Shown here: positions 8,875 through 18,327 of the stretch, one piece after another
Layout of the letters: every line of letters begins with the position of its first letter
How positions within the stretch are numbered: the first letter of the stretch is position 1
Position numbers and translations under genes: made by a program
Notes under the pieces: generated by a model
The model's database searches: none
What the model was told of the DNA's origin: nothing
The model's input: the letters and a program-made list of their open reading frames with translations, nothing else
Source of the DNA: Paenibacillus catalpae
GTDB taxonomy: Bacteria > Bacillota > Bacilli > Paenibacillales > Paenibacillaceae
Assembly: GCF_900112695.1 (NCBI RefSeq)
Contig: NZ_FOMT01000004.1
Location: forward strand, 1 to 64,000
Direction: 5' to 3'
DNA: 64,000 bases

Positions 8875-10446
8875 CTAGTGGCTGGCCAGCCATAGATCAA
8901 GCTGACGCTGTTTCTCCCGTACAACTTTATCGGCACCAGCTGCCTTCAGTTTGCTTACGTACATTGGAATGATTTTCTCCGGATCCTGCGCACCGGTGTT
9001 AAAGGCCGGCATAAATTCTTTCTCTACTATAAGCGAAGCGGCAATTTCGGCCTTCACGCGCTCCGGGTTAAACACAAACCCAAGCGCCTTCGATTTATCC
9101 GCCTGCTCGTTAAAGCTGCGGTATTCCTCCCATAAGCCCGGGTTCTCATTCTCCCAAAGATAGGAGTTCAGCTGATTGCCAAACATCCATGGCTGATTGA
9201 GATTATAGCCAACCGTCTTGGCGTCCACGCCAGACGGATATTCAATGACGCTATCCGATTTCTTCACATAGTGGACTCCTTCAACACCCCAATCGAGCAG
9301 GTTCAGCAAATAGGGATCCGTATACAAAAGGTTCAGGAGCATCATCGATTTCTCCGGGTGCTGCGCATTGCGGGTAATCGCAAACATGGCGCTTGTTGTG
9401 TCTGCCGTTGTTGTATATGGTTTCGTCAGCTCAACGCTCACCATCGGATAGCCGGTATCCCGCGAGGCTTGAATCTCGAAGCCGGGCTTTAGCGATTCCG
9501 CATAAGCGAAGGCATTGCCGGCTTTTACCGCGTCGTACTCATTATCCTTGGATGTTGTCGCATCCGGGTTGAGGTAGCCCTTGCGGTTCCACTCATAGAG
9601 GAGCTTTGCATACTCCATGAATTCAGGGGTTTCCGCCATATTCAGCACTTTCGTCGACTGCCCTTCACGGCGCAGCACGCCAGGACCCTCTCCCAGCATG
9701 TCAAAAATGCCGTATTGCATCATAAACGTCAGCGGACTGCGGTCAGCACGGGCCTGAAGAGGCGTAATGCCTGGCTCATCCTGCTTGATCCTCTCGAAGA
9801 TCGGGCCAAAATCAGCCAGCGATTTGACCTTGGACAAATCAACATCATACTTGTCGACGAGATCCTGACGGAGGACAAGTCCTTTGCTGGATGCAAATTC
9901 CTTGTTGGTCACGATCCCGTACAGCTTGCCGTTCACCTTGCTGGCCTCCAGAATGGAAGGATCCAGAATCTTACGGATGCCTGCGCCATATTTGTCCAGA
10001 AGCTCATCAAGCGGAAGAAAGCGTCCCTTCGCGATCTCGTCGCCAAAGCGCATCCAGCCCGCGGTAAAAAGAATATCCATCTGTTCGCCAGAAGCAAACA
10101 TGAGCCCGGTCTTATCCCACCAGGAGCCCATATCGATGGTTCGGATGTCGAGTGTGGCATTGATTTTCTTCATCAGATAATCATTGATCTTATCCTCTAC
10201 AAGGTTAAGATCCCTCGGCACATTGCCCGCAGGGAATACCATAACCAGCCTGTCGGTATTGGCATCTGCAGACGACTTGAGCTTCGCCGCAGAAGATTCG
10301 TCGTCATTATGGGTATTGGAGTCAGCTGTTGATTTAGCCGGCCCCGGCGTCTGTCCGTACATCGTCGAGAATGCAATTAGAATAGCGACGACGAGCAGCG
10401 ATCCGATCATAATTGGAAGCGCTTTCTTGTTGACTCTGTTGAACAT
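8875..10446 (-). CDS. LplA-type solute-binding protein, membrane-anchored, next to kinase
   Basis: A 523-residue extracellular solute-binding protein of the LplA type (with the C-terminal DUF3502-like region), closely resembling the protein at 62011-63573 (for example NLLDWGVEGVHY and IIPMYVSKLKAAG). Unlike the other binding proteins here it has no lipobox cysteine. Residues 10-30 form a hydrophobic anchor or signal followed by a Ser/Asp-rich linker. AAGGAG precedes ATG 10446. It is the first gene of an SBP-kinase-regulator operon without permeases, so a role as a ligand-presenting sensor partner is as likely as one in transport (inference). Confidence 0.87.
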   Translation of the reverse strand: MFNRVNKKALPIMIGSLLVVAILIAFSTMYGQTPGPAKSTADSNTHNDDESSAAKLKSSADANTDRLVMVFPAGNVPRDLNLVEDKINDYLMKKINATLDIRTIDMGSWWDKTGLMFASGEQMDILFTAGWMRFGDEIAKGRFLPLDELLDKYGAGIRKILDPSILEASKVNGKLYGIVTNKEFASSKGLVLRQDLVDKYDVDLSKVKSLADFGPIFERIKQDEPGITPLQARADRSPLTFMMQYGIFDMLGEGPGVLRREGQSTKVLNMAETPEFMEYAKLLYEWNRKGYLNPDATTSKDNEYDAVKAGNAFAYAESLKPGFEIQASRDTGYPMVSVELTKPYTTTADTTSAMFAITRNAQHPEKSMMLLNLLYTDPYLLNLLDWGVEGVHYVKKSDSVIEYPSGVDAKTVGYNLNQPWMFGNQLNSYLWENENPGLWEEYRSFNEQADKSKALGFVFNPERVKAEIAASLIVEKEFMPAFNTGAQDPEKIIPMYVSKLKAAGADKVVREKQRQLDLWLASH

Positions 10447-10533
10447 GTCACTCGTCTCCTTGGCACAAGGTTAGATACCTCATCATACAACGGCTCGATT
10501 CCCTCCGACTACTCTAATTGTAACTATTCATAA

Positions 10534-10547
10534 TAAGATTGTGACTT
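10534..10547 (-). promoter_or_regulatory. Candidate operator box, upstream of the SBP-kinase-regulator operon
   Basis: The 14-mer AAGTCACAATCTTA (minus strand) lies about 90-100 bases before ATG 10446 and occurs identically before the malE-like gene (21226-21239). It is followed by TTATGAAT, a possible -10. I infer a binding site for the AraC-type regulator encoded at 5484-7088. Confidence 0.5.
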
Positions 10548-10565
10548 TGAGCTCATGACAAATAA

Positions 10566-10606
10566 GGGGTGTCCCATAAGTCATGTAAATGACTAAGGGA
10601 CACCCC
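10566..10606. repeat. 41-bp hairpin with IS-end-like sequence
   Basis: GGGGTGTCCC and GGGACACCCC form a perfect 10-bp outer stem, extended inwards imperfectly by ATAAGTCAT and ATGACTAA. GGGTGTCCC-type termini are common in transposon ends, and an IS1182 fossil lies 250 bp away, so this may be a collapsed pair of ends. It could equally act as a terminator. The remainder of the 10,447-11,086 gap (10,607-10,800) shows no gene I can support. Confidence 0.5.
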
Positions 10607-10819
10607 TTTGAAAGTTGGATTAAATAGCAACCTGCGCATTTTAATGTTCTTCCGATCGCCATTGCTCGAGGATTCCTTTGAATCAACTTGGTAAGGATGG
10701 AATCCCCTCACAAAAGCGAACGCTGACGCTTCTCCAATATCATTAAAACGCTCCGTTTGCCACTAACCTGTCGATGAATCGCAAAAGCGGTTCGCGAAAA
10801 CATTATGTTTATGTGGCTG

Positions 10820-11030
10820 GCAGCCAGACAACGCCCAGATCACAAACGGCCAACAGATACACGTTGCCTAAAGCCGCACCTAGACCAAGTGAAGGCTTTG
10901 CTTGGTCAATTGCCGAGAACCATCAATGCAGATGCGGGTTATGGGAGCGAAGAGAACTATACTTATTTAAAAATAGCAGTGCAGGGATAGCCCTTGCACT
11001 ACTATTTTCATAAAAATTACACGGATGCGA
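10820..11030 (+). pseudogene. IS1182-family transposase fragment
   Basis: A short open stretch (from about 10,805) encodes [17 protein letters not shown], then [16 protein letters not shown], the highly conserved core of IS1182-family DDE transposases. It meets a stop at 10,988-10,990. A few codons further, YYFHKN matches the family's next motif (YN.FHKE). Only about 70 codons survive, with no start, no N-terminal half and no C-terminal catalytic part. It is a decayed insertion lying between the GH87 gene and the SBP-kinase-regulator operon. Confidence 0.8.
10970..11008 (-). terminator. Terminator-like hairpin after the GH87 gene
   Basis: AAAATAG-AGTGCA-GGG pairs with CCC-TGCACT-CTATTTT with small bulges. 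On the minus strand the stem ends in a T-rich run (CTATTTTTAAA). It lies about 80 bases past the GH87 stop and inside the transposase fossil, so IS debris may have supplied the terminator. Confidence 0.55.
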
Positions 11031-11086
11031 GCCGTATCTCTAGCGAGCGAACCTCTTTTGAGACGGCCTCTTGCTTGTATTCATTA

Positions 11087-14000
11087 TTATTTGTTCATCA
11101 GGCCAGATACCTGAAGCAATCGCTTCAGCGTAACAGCTGCTTCAGCGCGTGTTGCATAGTCGAGCGGCGCGAACTCGCCGGCCGCCTTGCCTTGCATGAT
11201 GCCTGCCGCAACCAGCCCGTTGATTGCTGATTGTGCCCAATCGGCGATTTCACTGCCGTCTTGCGGGAAATCGGCTTTTGTTGCGGAAGCTTGATTCTGG
11301 CTCTTTGCAAGCTCAAGTGCCCGAGCAAGCATTACCGCCATCTCCTGACGCGTAACTTCCCGATTCGGACGGAATGTACCGTCACTCATCCCTTTCACAA
11401 TGCCGTATTGGACAGCCGTCCCCACATAAGAAGCATACCAGGCGGAGGATGTCATATCTGTAAAGACTGCAGTTGCATCAGTTGCCGGAGAAAGGCCAAG
11501 CGCCTTCACAACCAGTGCTGCAAATTCGGCTCTCGTCACATTGCGGTTTGGCGCAAACAGATCGGCCGATACGCCGTTCACGATGCGTTTGTTCGCCAGA
11601 AGCAGAATATCCTCTTTTGCCCAGTGTGCAGAGATATCCTTAAACGCGGCATTCGTAACCGCAACAGCATATAGGCTGTTTGTTGTGCTGAGTACCGTTG
11701 CGATTGTATGGCCGCCTTCAGTTGCGAACAAGGCAGGTACCGTTCTGAACTGGCCGGTTGCCGGATCATACACAACCACCGAGCTGTGTTCCTCATCCAA
11801 TTGCCCGTCAAGAGCAAAGCTTCTTCCGATAAAATGCTTTCCGAATTGATGTACCGGTATCGACTGATCGCCGGCGTGCAGCGTCAGCTCGAAGGAGACC
11901 GGAGTGCCCGCAATCGTAAAGCCAGCGACAGCCGCTTTATTCTTCATCTCAACCGCAGCCGCGCTGGTAACCGGTGAGAGCGTAATCGTCAGTATAGCAT
12001 CCGATTCTGCCAACGCATCCGCCAAACCCGCTTCCTCAAGGATGTTCCAAATCGTTGAAGGGAGCGTATACATCATTCCTCCATAGCGGATGACAATAGA
12101 TGCTTCTTGCGGTGCAGATGCTGCCGCCTTTAATATGGCAGCGGAGAACCCGGCGGTTCCTGCATCCCCGGTTGCTGGCAGGTCAATAAAAATTTCTTTT
12201 TTGCCTGCGCTCAGTCCAGCTTTCAGATCGGCATCATGATTAACGGACGGCTCTGCCGGAGTCGTGCCGCTGCCTGTATGGCCAATACCCGAATTGTCTT
12301 CATGGGTGACGGTACGAAGCTCAAATCCGGTTGACTTGGCGTTGAACACTGGACCAATCTTCGTATGGCGGACAATCACATTATCGAGATTAATCGAACC
12401 GCTGACGTCATTGTTTACGTGAATGCCCCATGTTCCCGTGCCGTCAATGACATAGTTCTCGATCGTAATGCTGCGGGCACCATTGGCAATGGCGTTTGGT
12501 CCATTGACGTACAAGCCCTGATACGTGCTGTCGAGTGCCGTGTTATTGCGGATCTTAATATCGGCATCAATCGGCTTGTCGCCGGTGAACAGCCAGATCG
12601 CTCCGAAGTTTTGCCCCCAGCTTGGCTCTCGGCCGCCGGTACGGATCAGCGTGTTGCGTTCGATCAACGTTGTGCCGTCAAAGGCAACCGGATTAAATCG
12701 TGTCGATATGGCGATCCCTGCACCAAACCCTACTGTATCCGATAGAATATTGTCCTGCACTTTGTTGTCCCGTCCGCCAAAGATCGCGACGTTATCCGCC
12801 AGCCATGGCAGCTGGACCGTATTAAAGCGTACGGTATTGCCGCTTACCCGGCTCTCATCATCGGATACGCCTTCCGGCTTTTGCGACCACAATGCGATGC
12901 TGTCATCCCCGGAGTTGCGGATATGAGTCTGCTCAATCATCGAGTGTCTTGTACCCGTTGTAAAGTTGATGCCGTCGGCATACGTATTGCGAATACGCAC
13001 TCCGCCTACATACAAGCCGTCTGTCGCAACTCCCGCATCGCTGCGCATCGACCAGATGCCCGCTTTGGCATGCTCGATCCATACGTTCTGAATGATGGAG
13101 CCTTTGCCAAAGGTGCCGTCAAAGCCCGCTTCGCGCAGCTCGTCGTGACGGGCTGTTACGCCAAGATCCATATACAGATCATAAATGCGCACCTTGCTGC
13201 CTTCTACCAGGAAGCCTGCTCCATGCAGCTCGGTATGCCAGATACCCGCTCCGCGTATGGTTACGTTGTCCACATGGAGTGGACCTTGCGCAAGCGTAAA
13301 TACGCCTGCCGGAATCCATACGCCAACTCCTTGGTCCTTCGCAGCTGTGATTGCCGCTTCAAAAGCCGCCGAGTCATCTGAGCTGTCATTCGCCGTTGCG
13401 CCAAAATCCGTCACCGATACGTAACCGTCCGGCTTTGCATAAGCATCAGGCGCCTGCTCGAGATCAACCAAATCAACCACATAATAATCGGCGGTATCAT
13501 CCGCTTCTTTCATCAGCCGGATTGTGGAGCCTGCTGCAACATCGCCAATGAATAGACGAGACTCATCGTAGAAGCGGTGAGCATCTCCATCTGCCGGATT
13601 ATTCGTCCAGGGATATTTGCCATACACCCAGCTGTACTTGCTGGACAGATGGATCTTGCCTTGCTTCTCGCCGTTAATGTATAGGGTTAACGTATGCTCT
13701 TCGCCGTCGCCCGCTGCGGAGTCAGGGATGATATAACGCATCGTCATCGCATTCGCCTGCTCTGTTGTCTTAAACTCTACATATTGCCCGTCTGCATCCA
13801 AACGGACTGCTTCTCTGCCGGATGCTTCGGAGGCGAAGGTCTTGAACGAACGGTCCTCTTCAAGGAGTGTACCGTTTGTTCCGCCATGCTCTGCCTCATA
13901 CGTTGTAAATGGAACGGTTGCTCCACGGTAATCTTTATTGACCGCATTTTGCACGAGGAGATAATCAACGTCAACACCGCCGGTGCTGCCATTGTCGTAC

Positions 14001-17000
14001 TGCAGCGATATCGTGTTCATCCCTGCACGAAGCGGAAGGTTAAGCGCTTTGTCAGCCCAATCGTTGCCTGTTCCCGGGAACTCCACAGTTGCAGTCTGTT
14101 TCAAGCCATTGACATAGACAGCTAAATTTCTCGCATTGCCGTCCGCATTGCGATAATGCACGTTTGCAATATAATCGCCTGCGCTGTCTGTATTTACTGC
14201 AAATAATAACGCTGCATCTTCTTGCGTAAAGCCGGTTACCGAGGTGCCGTTCGCAGTAACCCCGCCAGCCATAAAAGCTTCTTCCGCTTCATAACGAACG
14301 TCACTCTTTACCGGCTGAAGCAGCCAATGCGCCGCGTCCTCCGATGGCGCCACCGCTTGAACAACTGCAGTACCTGCTGCACCAAACGTCAAATACTGCT
14401 CCGCGATCGCAGCATTGCTAAGCACTTGATAGCCTGCGTAGGTATCAACATCCCATTGCGTAGACAGTGATGCTCCGTCCGTCAGAACCGTTGATAGACC
14501 ACTTGCCTTGACCGAGAGCTTATGACCGGTTGCCTGGTTCACATATTGCTTGCGACCGTTGTAATCCTGAGGCAGCCACTCGGCCGCTTTGCCGTCAGAA
14601 GCAGCCGGCGTATCTGCCACAATAACGCCATTACGTTCGATTAACGCTTTGCCTGTCGCCGCGTCAATAATCCGAATCGCGTTCAGCTCTTTCAATACCG
14701 GAGTTACCGCGTTTGCTGGACCGTCTTCTGAGGGGATCGTTACCGCTTCTTCCGGTGCAGTATCGAATCTCCACTGCACGCCGCGGCTTTCAATCGATCT
14801 CAGCTCGTATTGCGCATAGCCCTGCAGATCCTCGGTATGGATATAGTTGTCTTCGTAGCCTTCCGCATTGCTGCGAAGCAGATAAAGACCTGCCGCAAGG
14901 CCATTTTCAACTATCCATTGCGCTTTCGTATCGTTCTCGGACGGCGATGCTGTTGTCTCGAGGTAGCTTTGAAGATGTTCAATCGAAATCGCATTGCCTG
15001 TCGCGCGGTTCACGATACGCTGTATACCGTTCTCGCTCGTAATCTTCCAATGAGAAGCCGCGTTGTTTGCCTCAGGGTTGCCGTACAAAACAACGTTGCT
15101 GCCATTCTCGTACAGATATTGTCCGGAAGCTTCATTCTTGATCCGGATAAAACCTTCCGGCAGCTCGGCCGGGGCTTGCGGTGCCGGTTCAAGAACCCAT
15201 TGCGCGCTTCCCCAGTCGGCAGGAATCGGGCTTGCCTGACCATATCCGGTCTGATCCTGCACATGGATACGGGCAGCAGCCGTTGTATCGTCTTCGTTTT
15301 TCCATTTCGAATTCCAGCTGTTGCTGAATACTTTCGTATTTGTCGATCCATCTACATCTGTTACAACCCACTGCACACTGCCCCATGACCTATCGATAAC
15401 GAGGCTCTCAAGCGCTTTGAGATGCGGATTGGTTTCATTCTCGGCACGGTTGATATTCTCGTTCGAGATCAAATGACCGGTTGCCTTGTTCACTACATAC
15501 ACGCCTTGCGGAGCGGTCTCGATCGACCATTGGGAAGCCGGATCATCCGCTGTAGGCTGTCCGTAGGCAACCTTGCCCTCTTCATCTTCATAGAGATATT
15601 GGCCAAAGTAGCTGTTCTTCAGGCGGACATAAGCCGGAGCTGTCTCTCCCACCGTAACAAACTCCCATTTCGGGCTGCCCCAGTCCTTCGGCACCACGCT
15701 GAACTGCGCAAACTTCAGCTTGTTCTCGGCGTTGACGTATTTCCCGCTGTCATCGCCAGGCTTGCCGATCAGCTTATAGCCTTGATACGTCTCAATTGTC
15801 CAATCGCCTGCCTTTGAATCCTCTGCCAGAGCCGTAGACTTCAAAGCATCCCGGTCACCCGTTACACCATCATTGTTCAAATAATGGCCGGTCCCGCGGT
15901 TCTTGATCCGCTTCACGCCGTCATGGTCTTCTACCAGCCATTGTGCATTCTGATCGGAAGGCAGAACGTTGCCGTACTGAACAATACCGTTTGCATCTTC
16001 AAAGAGATATAGCTGCAGCCAGTTGTTCTTGATCCGGATGTAAGGAACAACCGGAGTCTTTGGCGGTGCCGGATCCTCCAGCGCCCATTGCGCGCTGCCC
16101 CATGTCGCCTGCGCCCAGTTATTGCCCTGCGCAAAGCCGTCCTGATTTTGCACGTTGATGAAGCTGCTTGCGTTTGCCGCGCTTTTTAACGTGACGCTGC
16201 CCTCCACTTCGCCGCCGCCGTCATTCTTGGCAGTCGCTACGATCCAGGCCGAATCTACGCTTGGCGCATCTTCAGCGGTCAACGGAGTTGCTCCCGCATA
16301 GTCGACACTCGTTACATAATGGCCGGTTGCGAGGTTGCGCAGCAGCGTGCCTGCAGCCGTGTCGATCAAAATCCATTGCGAAGTCTTATCTGTATACGAA
16401 GGCTCGCCGTATTTGATCTGGCCGTTGTCTTCATACAAATAGGTGCCCTTCCAGTTGTTCTTGATCCGCTTCGGAGTGGAATCCGCCGCAGGCTCAAGCT
16501 TCCAGACCGCACTGCCCCAGCTCTTCTGCGCCCAGTTATTCGCACGGACAATCCCGTCCGGGCCGTTGCCGGTGCCCTGGATATTCACAATCCAGCTGTT
16601 ATCGCGGGAGCTTACGATGTTGATGCCGCCATTGTCGTCAACCGCTTCGAAAGACCACAAATCCGACGTCCATCCCTCTCCAATGGCGGATATGCCTACC
16701 GGATTTGTAATCTGCTCGGCCGTGATTGCCTGAGAATGAAGATAATGGCCGGTTGCACGATTGCGAAGACGCTTATGTCCGTCCTTGTCTTCCGCAAACC
16801 ATTGCGAAGAAACATCGTTCAAGGCGATTTCTCCGTATTTGACCTCTCCTTCTTCCTCGTACAAATAAGTGCCGTTATCCGGATTAAAGATACGGACCGG
16901 TTCGCTTGCCTCCGCCGGATTAAATGTCCATGTCGCGCTTCCCCAATCCTTTTGCGCCCAATTATTTGACTGCACCTTGCCGTCGTCAATCTGGAAATTA

Positions 17001-17431
17001 ACGATCCAGGAGGAGTTGCGATTGCTGATTATATTGAATTCTCCTGGCCTGTTTGCAACTTCAGCGATATCCCAAGTGTCAGAAACCCAATCCTCGCCAA
17101 TGGCGGAACTCTCGACTGCATTAGTAATATTCGCATCCGTTACCTGCTGGGAGTTCATGTAGTGACCGGTTGCGCGGTTCTTGATGCGCGCGTGGCCGTC
17201 TTCTGTTTCAATCGTCCACTGCGCGTACGGATCATTTACAGCAGGATAACCGTAACGCACTTTGCCCTGTGCATCTTCGTAAAGCGAATAACCTTTCCAT
17301 GAATTATGAATTTGAATGAAAGCGTCTTCATTATTACCCCCGGAAACGCCGTCCGCACTAGCGGACAGCGGGGGGATCGCAATAAGGAGCGCCATACAAA
17401 GAATCATCAGCTTCTTTAATAATGATGGCAT
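11087..17431 (-). CDS. SLH-anchored GH87 alpha-1,3-glucanase (mycodextranase type), 2,114 aa
   Basis: A secreted giant enzyme. In order: signal peptide (1-25, ends SASA); seven repeats of about 140-160 residues, each opening with a pattern like IKN..G.YLYE..G.V.YG.....SQW (YLYE-type motifs near 47, 188, 330, 475, 610, 772, 930); two CBM6/35-like modules (about 1044-1160 and 1176-1330); a parallel beta-helix GH87 domain (about 1335-1740); three SLH motifs (about 1930-2110). Candidate catalytic residues are Asp1486 (YADGINF) and Asp1509/Asp1510 (NSGDDS), with the same 23/24 spacing as I recall for the characterised Paenibacillus enzyme. ATG 17431 has AGGAGG ten bases upstream. It is the last gene of the malEFG-type operon and should hydrolyse alpha-1,3-glucan at the cell surface. 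Confidence 0.9.
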   Translation of the reverse strand: MPSLLKKLMILCMALLIAIPPLSASADGVSGGNNEDAFIQIHNSWKGYSLYEDAQGKVRYGYPAVNDPYAQWTIETEDGHARIKNRATGHYMNSQQVTDANITNAVESSAIGEDWVSDTWDIAEVANRPGEFNIISNRNSSWIVNFQIDDGKVQSNNWAQKDWGSATWTFNPAEASEPVRIFNPDNGTYLYEEEGEVKYGEIALNDVSSQWFAEDKDGHKRLRNRATGHYLHSQAITAEQITNPVGISAIGEGWTSDLWSFEAVDDNGGINIVSSRDNSWIVNIQGTGNGPDGIVRANNWAQKSWGSAVWKLEPAADSTPKRIKNNWKGTYLYEDNGQIKYGEPSYTDKTSQWILIDTAAGTLLRNLATGHYVTSVDYAGATPLTAEDAPSVDSAWIVATAKNDGGGEVEGSVTLKSAANASSFINVQNQDGFAQGNNWAQATWGSAQWALEDPAPPKTPVVPYIRIKNNWLQLYLFEDANGIVQYGNVLPSDQNAQWLVEDHDGVKRIKNRGTGHYLNNDGVTGDRDALKSTALAEDSKAGDWTIETYQGYKLIGKPGDDSGKYVNAENKLKFAQFSVVPKDWGSPKWEFVTVGETAPAYVRLKNSYFGQYLYEDEEGKVAYGQPTADDPASQWSIETAPQGVYVVNKATGHLISNENINRAENETNPHLKALESLVIDRSWGSVQWVVTDVDGSTNTKVFSNSWNSKWKNEDDTTAAARIHVQDQTGYGQASPIPADWGSAQWVLEPAPQAPAELPEGFIRIKNEASGQYLYENGSNVVLYGNPEANNAASHWKITSENGIQRIVNRATGNAISIEHLQSYLETTASPSENDTKAQWIVENGLAAGLYLLRSNAEGYEDNYIHTEDLQGYAQYELRSIESRGVQWRFDTAPEEAVTIPSEDGPANAVTPVLKELNAIRIIDAATGKALIERNGVIVADTPAASDGKAAEWLPQDYNGRKQYVNQATGHKLSVKASGLSTVLTDGASLSTQWDVDTYAGYQVLSNAAIAEQYLTFGAAGTAVVQAVAPSEDAAHWLLQPVKSDVRYEAEEAFMAGGVTANGTSVTGFTQEDAALLFAVNTDSAGDYIANVHYRNADGNARNLAVYVNGLKQTATVEFPGTGNDWADKALNLPLRAGMNTISLQYDNGSTGGVDVDYLLVQNAVNKDYRGATVPFTTYEAEHGGTNGTLLEEDRSFKTFASEASGREAVRLDADGQYVEFKTTEQANAMTMRYIIPDSAAGDGEEHTLTLYINGEKQGKIHLSSKYSWVYGKYPWTNNPADGDAHRFYDESRLFIGDVAAGSTIRLMKEADDTADYYVVDLVDLEQAPDAYAKPDGYVSVTDFGATANDSSDDSAAFEAAITAAKDQGVGVWIPAGVFTLAQGPLHVDNVTIRGAGIWHTELHGAGFLVEGSKVRIYDLYMDLGVTARHDELREAGFDGTFGKGSIIQNVWIEHAKAGIWSMRSDAGVATDGLYVGGVRIRNTYADGINFTTGTRHSMIEQTHIRNSGDDSIALWSQKPEGVSDDESRVSGNTVRFNTVQLPWLADNVAIFGGRDNKVQDNILSDTVGFGAGIAISTRFNPVAFDGTTLIERNTLIRTGGREPSWGQNFGAIWLFTGDKPIDADIKIRNNTALDSTYQGLYVNGPNAIANGARSITIENYVIDGTGTWGIHVNNDVSGSINLDNVIVRHTKIGPVFNAKSTGFELRTVTHEDNSGIGHTGSGTTPAEPSVNHDADLKAGLSAGKKEIFIDLPATGDAGTAGFSAAILKAAASAPQEASIVIRYGGMMYTLPSTIWNILEEAGLADALAESDAILTITLSPVTSAAAVEMKNKAAVAGFTIAGTPVSFELTLHAGDQSIPVHQFGKHFIGRSFALDGQLDEEHSSVVVYDPATGQFRTVPALFATEGGHTIATVLSTTNSLYAVAVTNAAFKDISAHWAKEDILLLANKRIVNGVSADLFAPNRNVTRAEFAALVVKALGLSPATDATAVFTDMTSSAWYASYVGTAVQYGIVKGMSDGTFRPNREVTRQEMAVMLARALELAKSQNQASATKADFPQDGSEIADWAQSAINGLVAAGIMQGKAAGEFAPLDYATRAEAAVTLKRLLQVSGLMNK

Positions 17432-17483
17432 TGATCCCATTCCTCCTGAAATGAAAAGAATTACAAAGCAATAAATAAAACCA

Positions 17484-18326
17484 TTAACCTTTGGTTGCCC
17501 CATCGGCAAGACCCGAAATGAGGAACCGCTGCAGCAGCAGGAATACGATTGAGATCGGAACCGCTATCAGAATGGTGCCTGCAGCAAACATCGTAAAGTT
17601 GTTCGAAAACTTATCGTTAATGAAGTTGTACAGGCCAAGCGCCAGCGTGAACTTCTCCGGGCTGCGGATAATGATCTGCGGCGTCAGGAAGTCAAAGAAC
17701 GGCGCCATAAACGTGAACAAGGCAACTACCGCAATAATCGGACTGGCGAGCGGAATCAAAATCTTGAAAAATATCGTCAGATAGCCGGCTCCGTCGATCT
17801 TGGCCGATTCGTCGAGATCGCGCGGAATCGTATCGAGGTAACCTTTTACAAGGAACAGATTCATAGGAAGCCCGCCAAACACGTAGATCAGGATTAGCCC
17901 CGTGAACGTATCCAGCAAATTAACCGTGTTAAGCAGCAGGTAAATGGCAACCATCCCCATGAGCACCGGGAACATCTGCAGGAGCAGGAACGTATAGATG
18001 CTGTTCTTGCGGCCGACAAACCGGAATCGAGAGAATACGTACGCGACGATTGATACCAGACAGACCGATGCGAGACCGTTGATAACTGCAACAATCAGCG
18101 TGTTTTTGTACCATAGCGTGTAGTTACTGCTCGGATTGTTAAAGAGCCATTCATAATGCTCGAGCGACCAGTTGTCGGGGATCATCTTAAGGGAGAATAA
18201 GCTGGTGCCCGGGTTGAGCGACATGCTGAACGCCCATAAGAGCGGGTACAGAATAACGACAAACATTATTAGGACAATCAGATAAATACCGGATACTTCC
18301 AGAGCGGATTTGAGTGAGCGCTTCAT
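17484..18326 (-). CDS. MalG-type sugar ABC permease (locus A)
   Basis: A 280-residue inner-membrane permease with six predicted membrane segments. The cytoplasmic EAA loop reads LDESAKIDGAGYLTIFFKI, where it would contact the ATPase. It ends with the usual FLISGLADGATKG tail. The start is ATG 18326, one base after the MalF stop, with GAGGAGG twelve bases upstream; the longer frame to 18383 would overlap MalF. It pairs with the MalF-type protein to import alpha-glucan fragments, inferred from the adjacent GH87 gene. No ATPase is encoded here, so an MsmX-like shared ATPase is expected elsewhere. Confidence 0.92.
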   Translation of the reverse strand: MKRSLKSALEVSGIYLIVLIMFVVILYPLLWAFSMSLNPGTSLFSLKMIPDNWSLEHYEWLFNNPSSNYTLWYKNTLIVAVINGLASVCLVSIVAYVFSRFRFVGRKNSIYTFLLLQMFPVLMGMVAIYLLLNTVNLLDTFTGLILIYVFGGLPMNLFLVKGYLDTIPRDLDESAKIDGAGYLTIFFKILIPLASPIIAVVALFTFMAPFFDFLTPQIIIRSPEKFTLALGLYNFINDKFSNNFTMFAAGTILIAVPISIVFLLLQRFLISGLADGATKG

Positions 18327-18327
18327 C

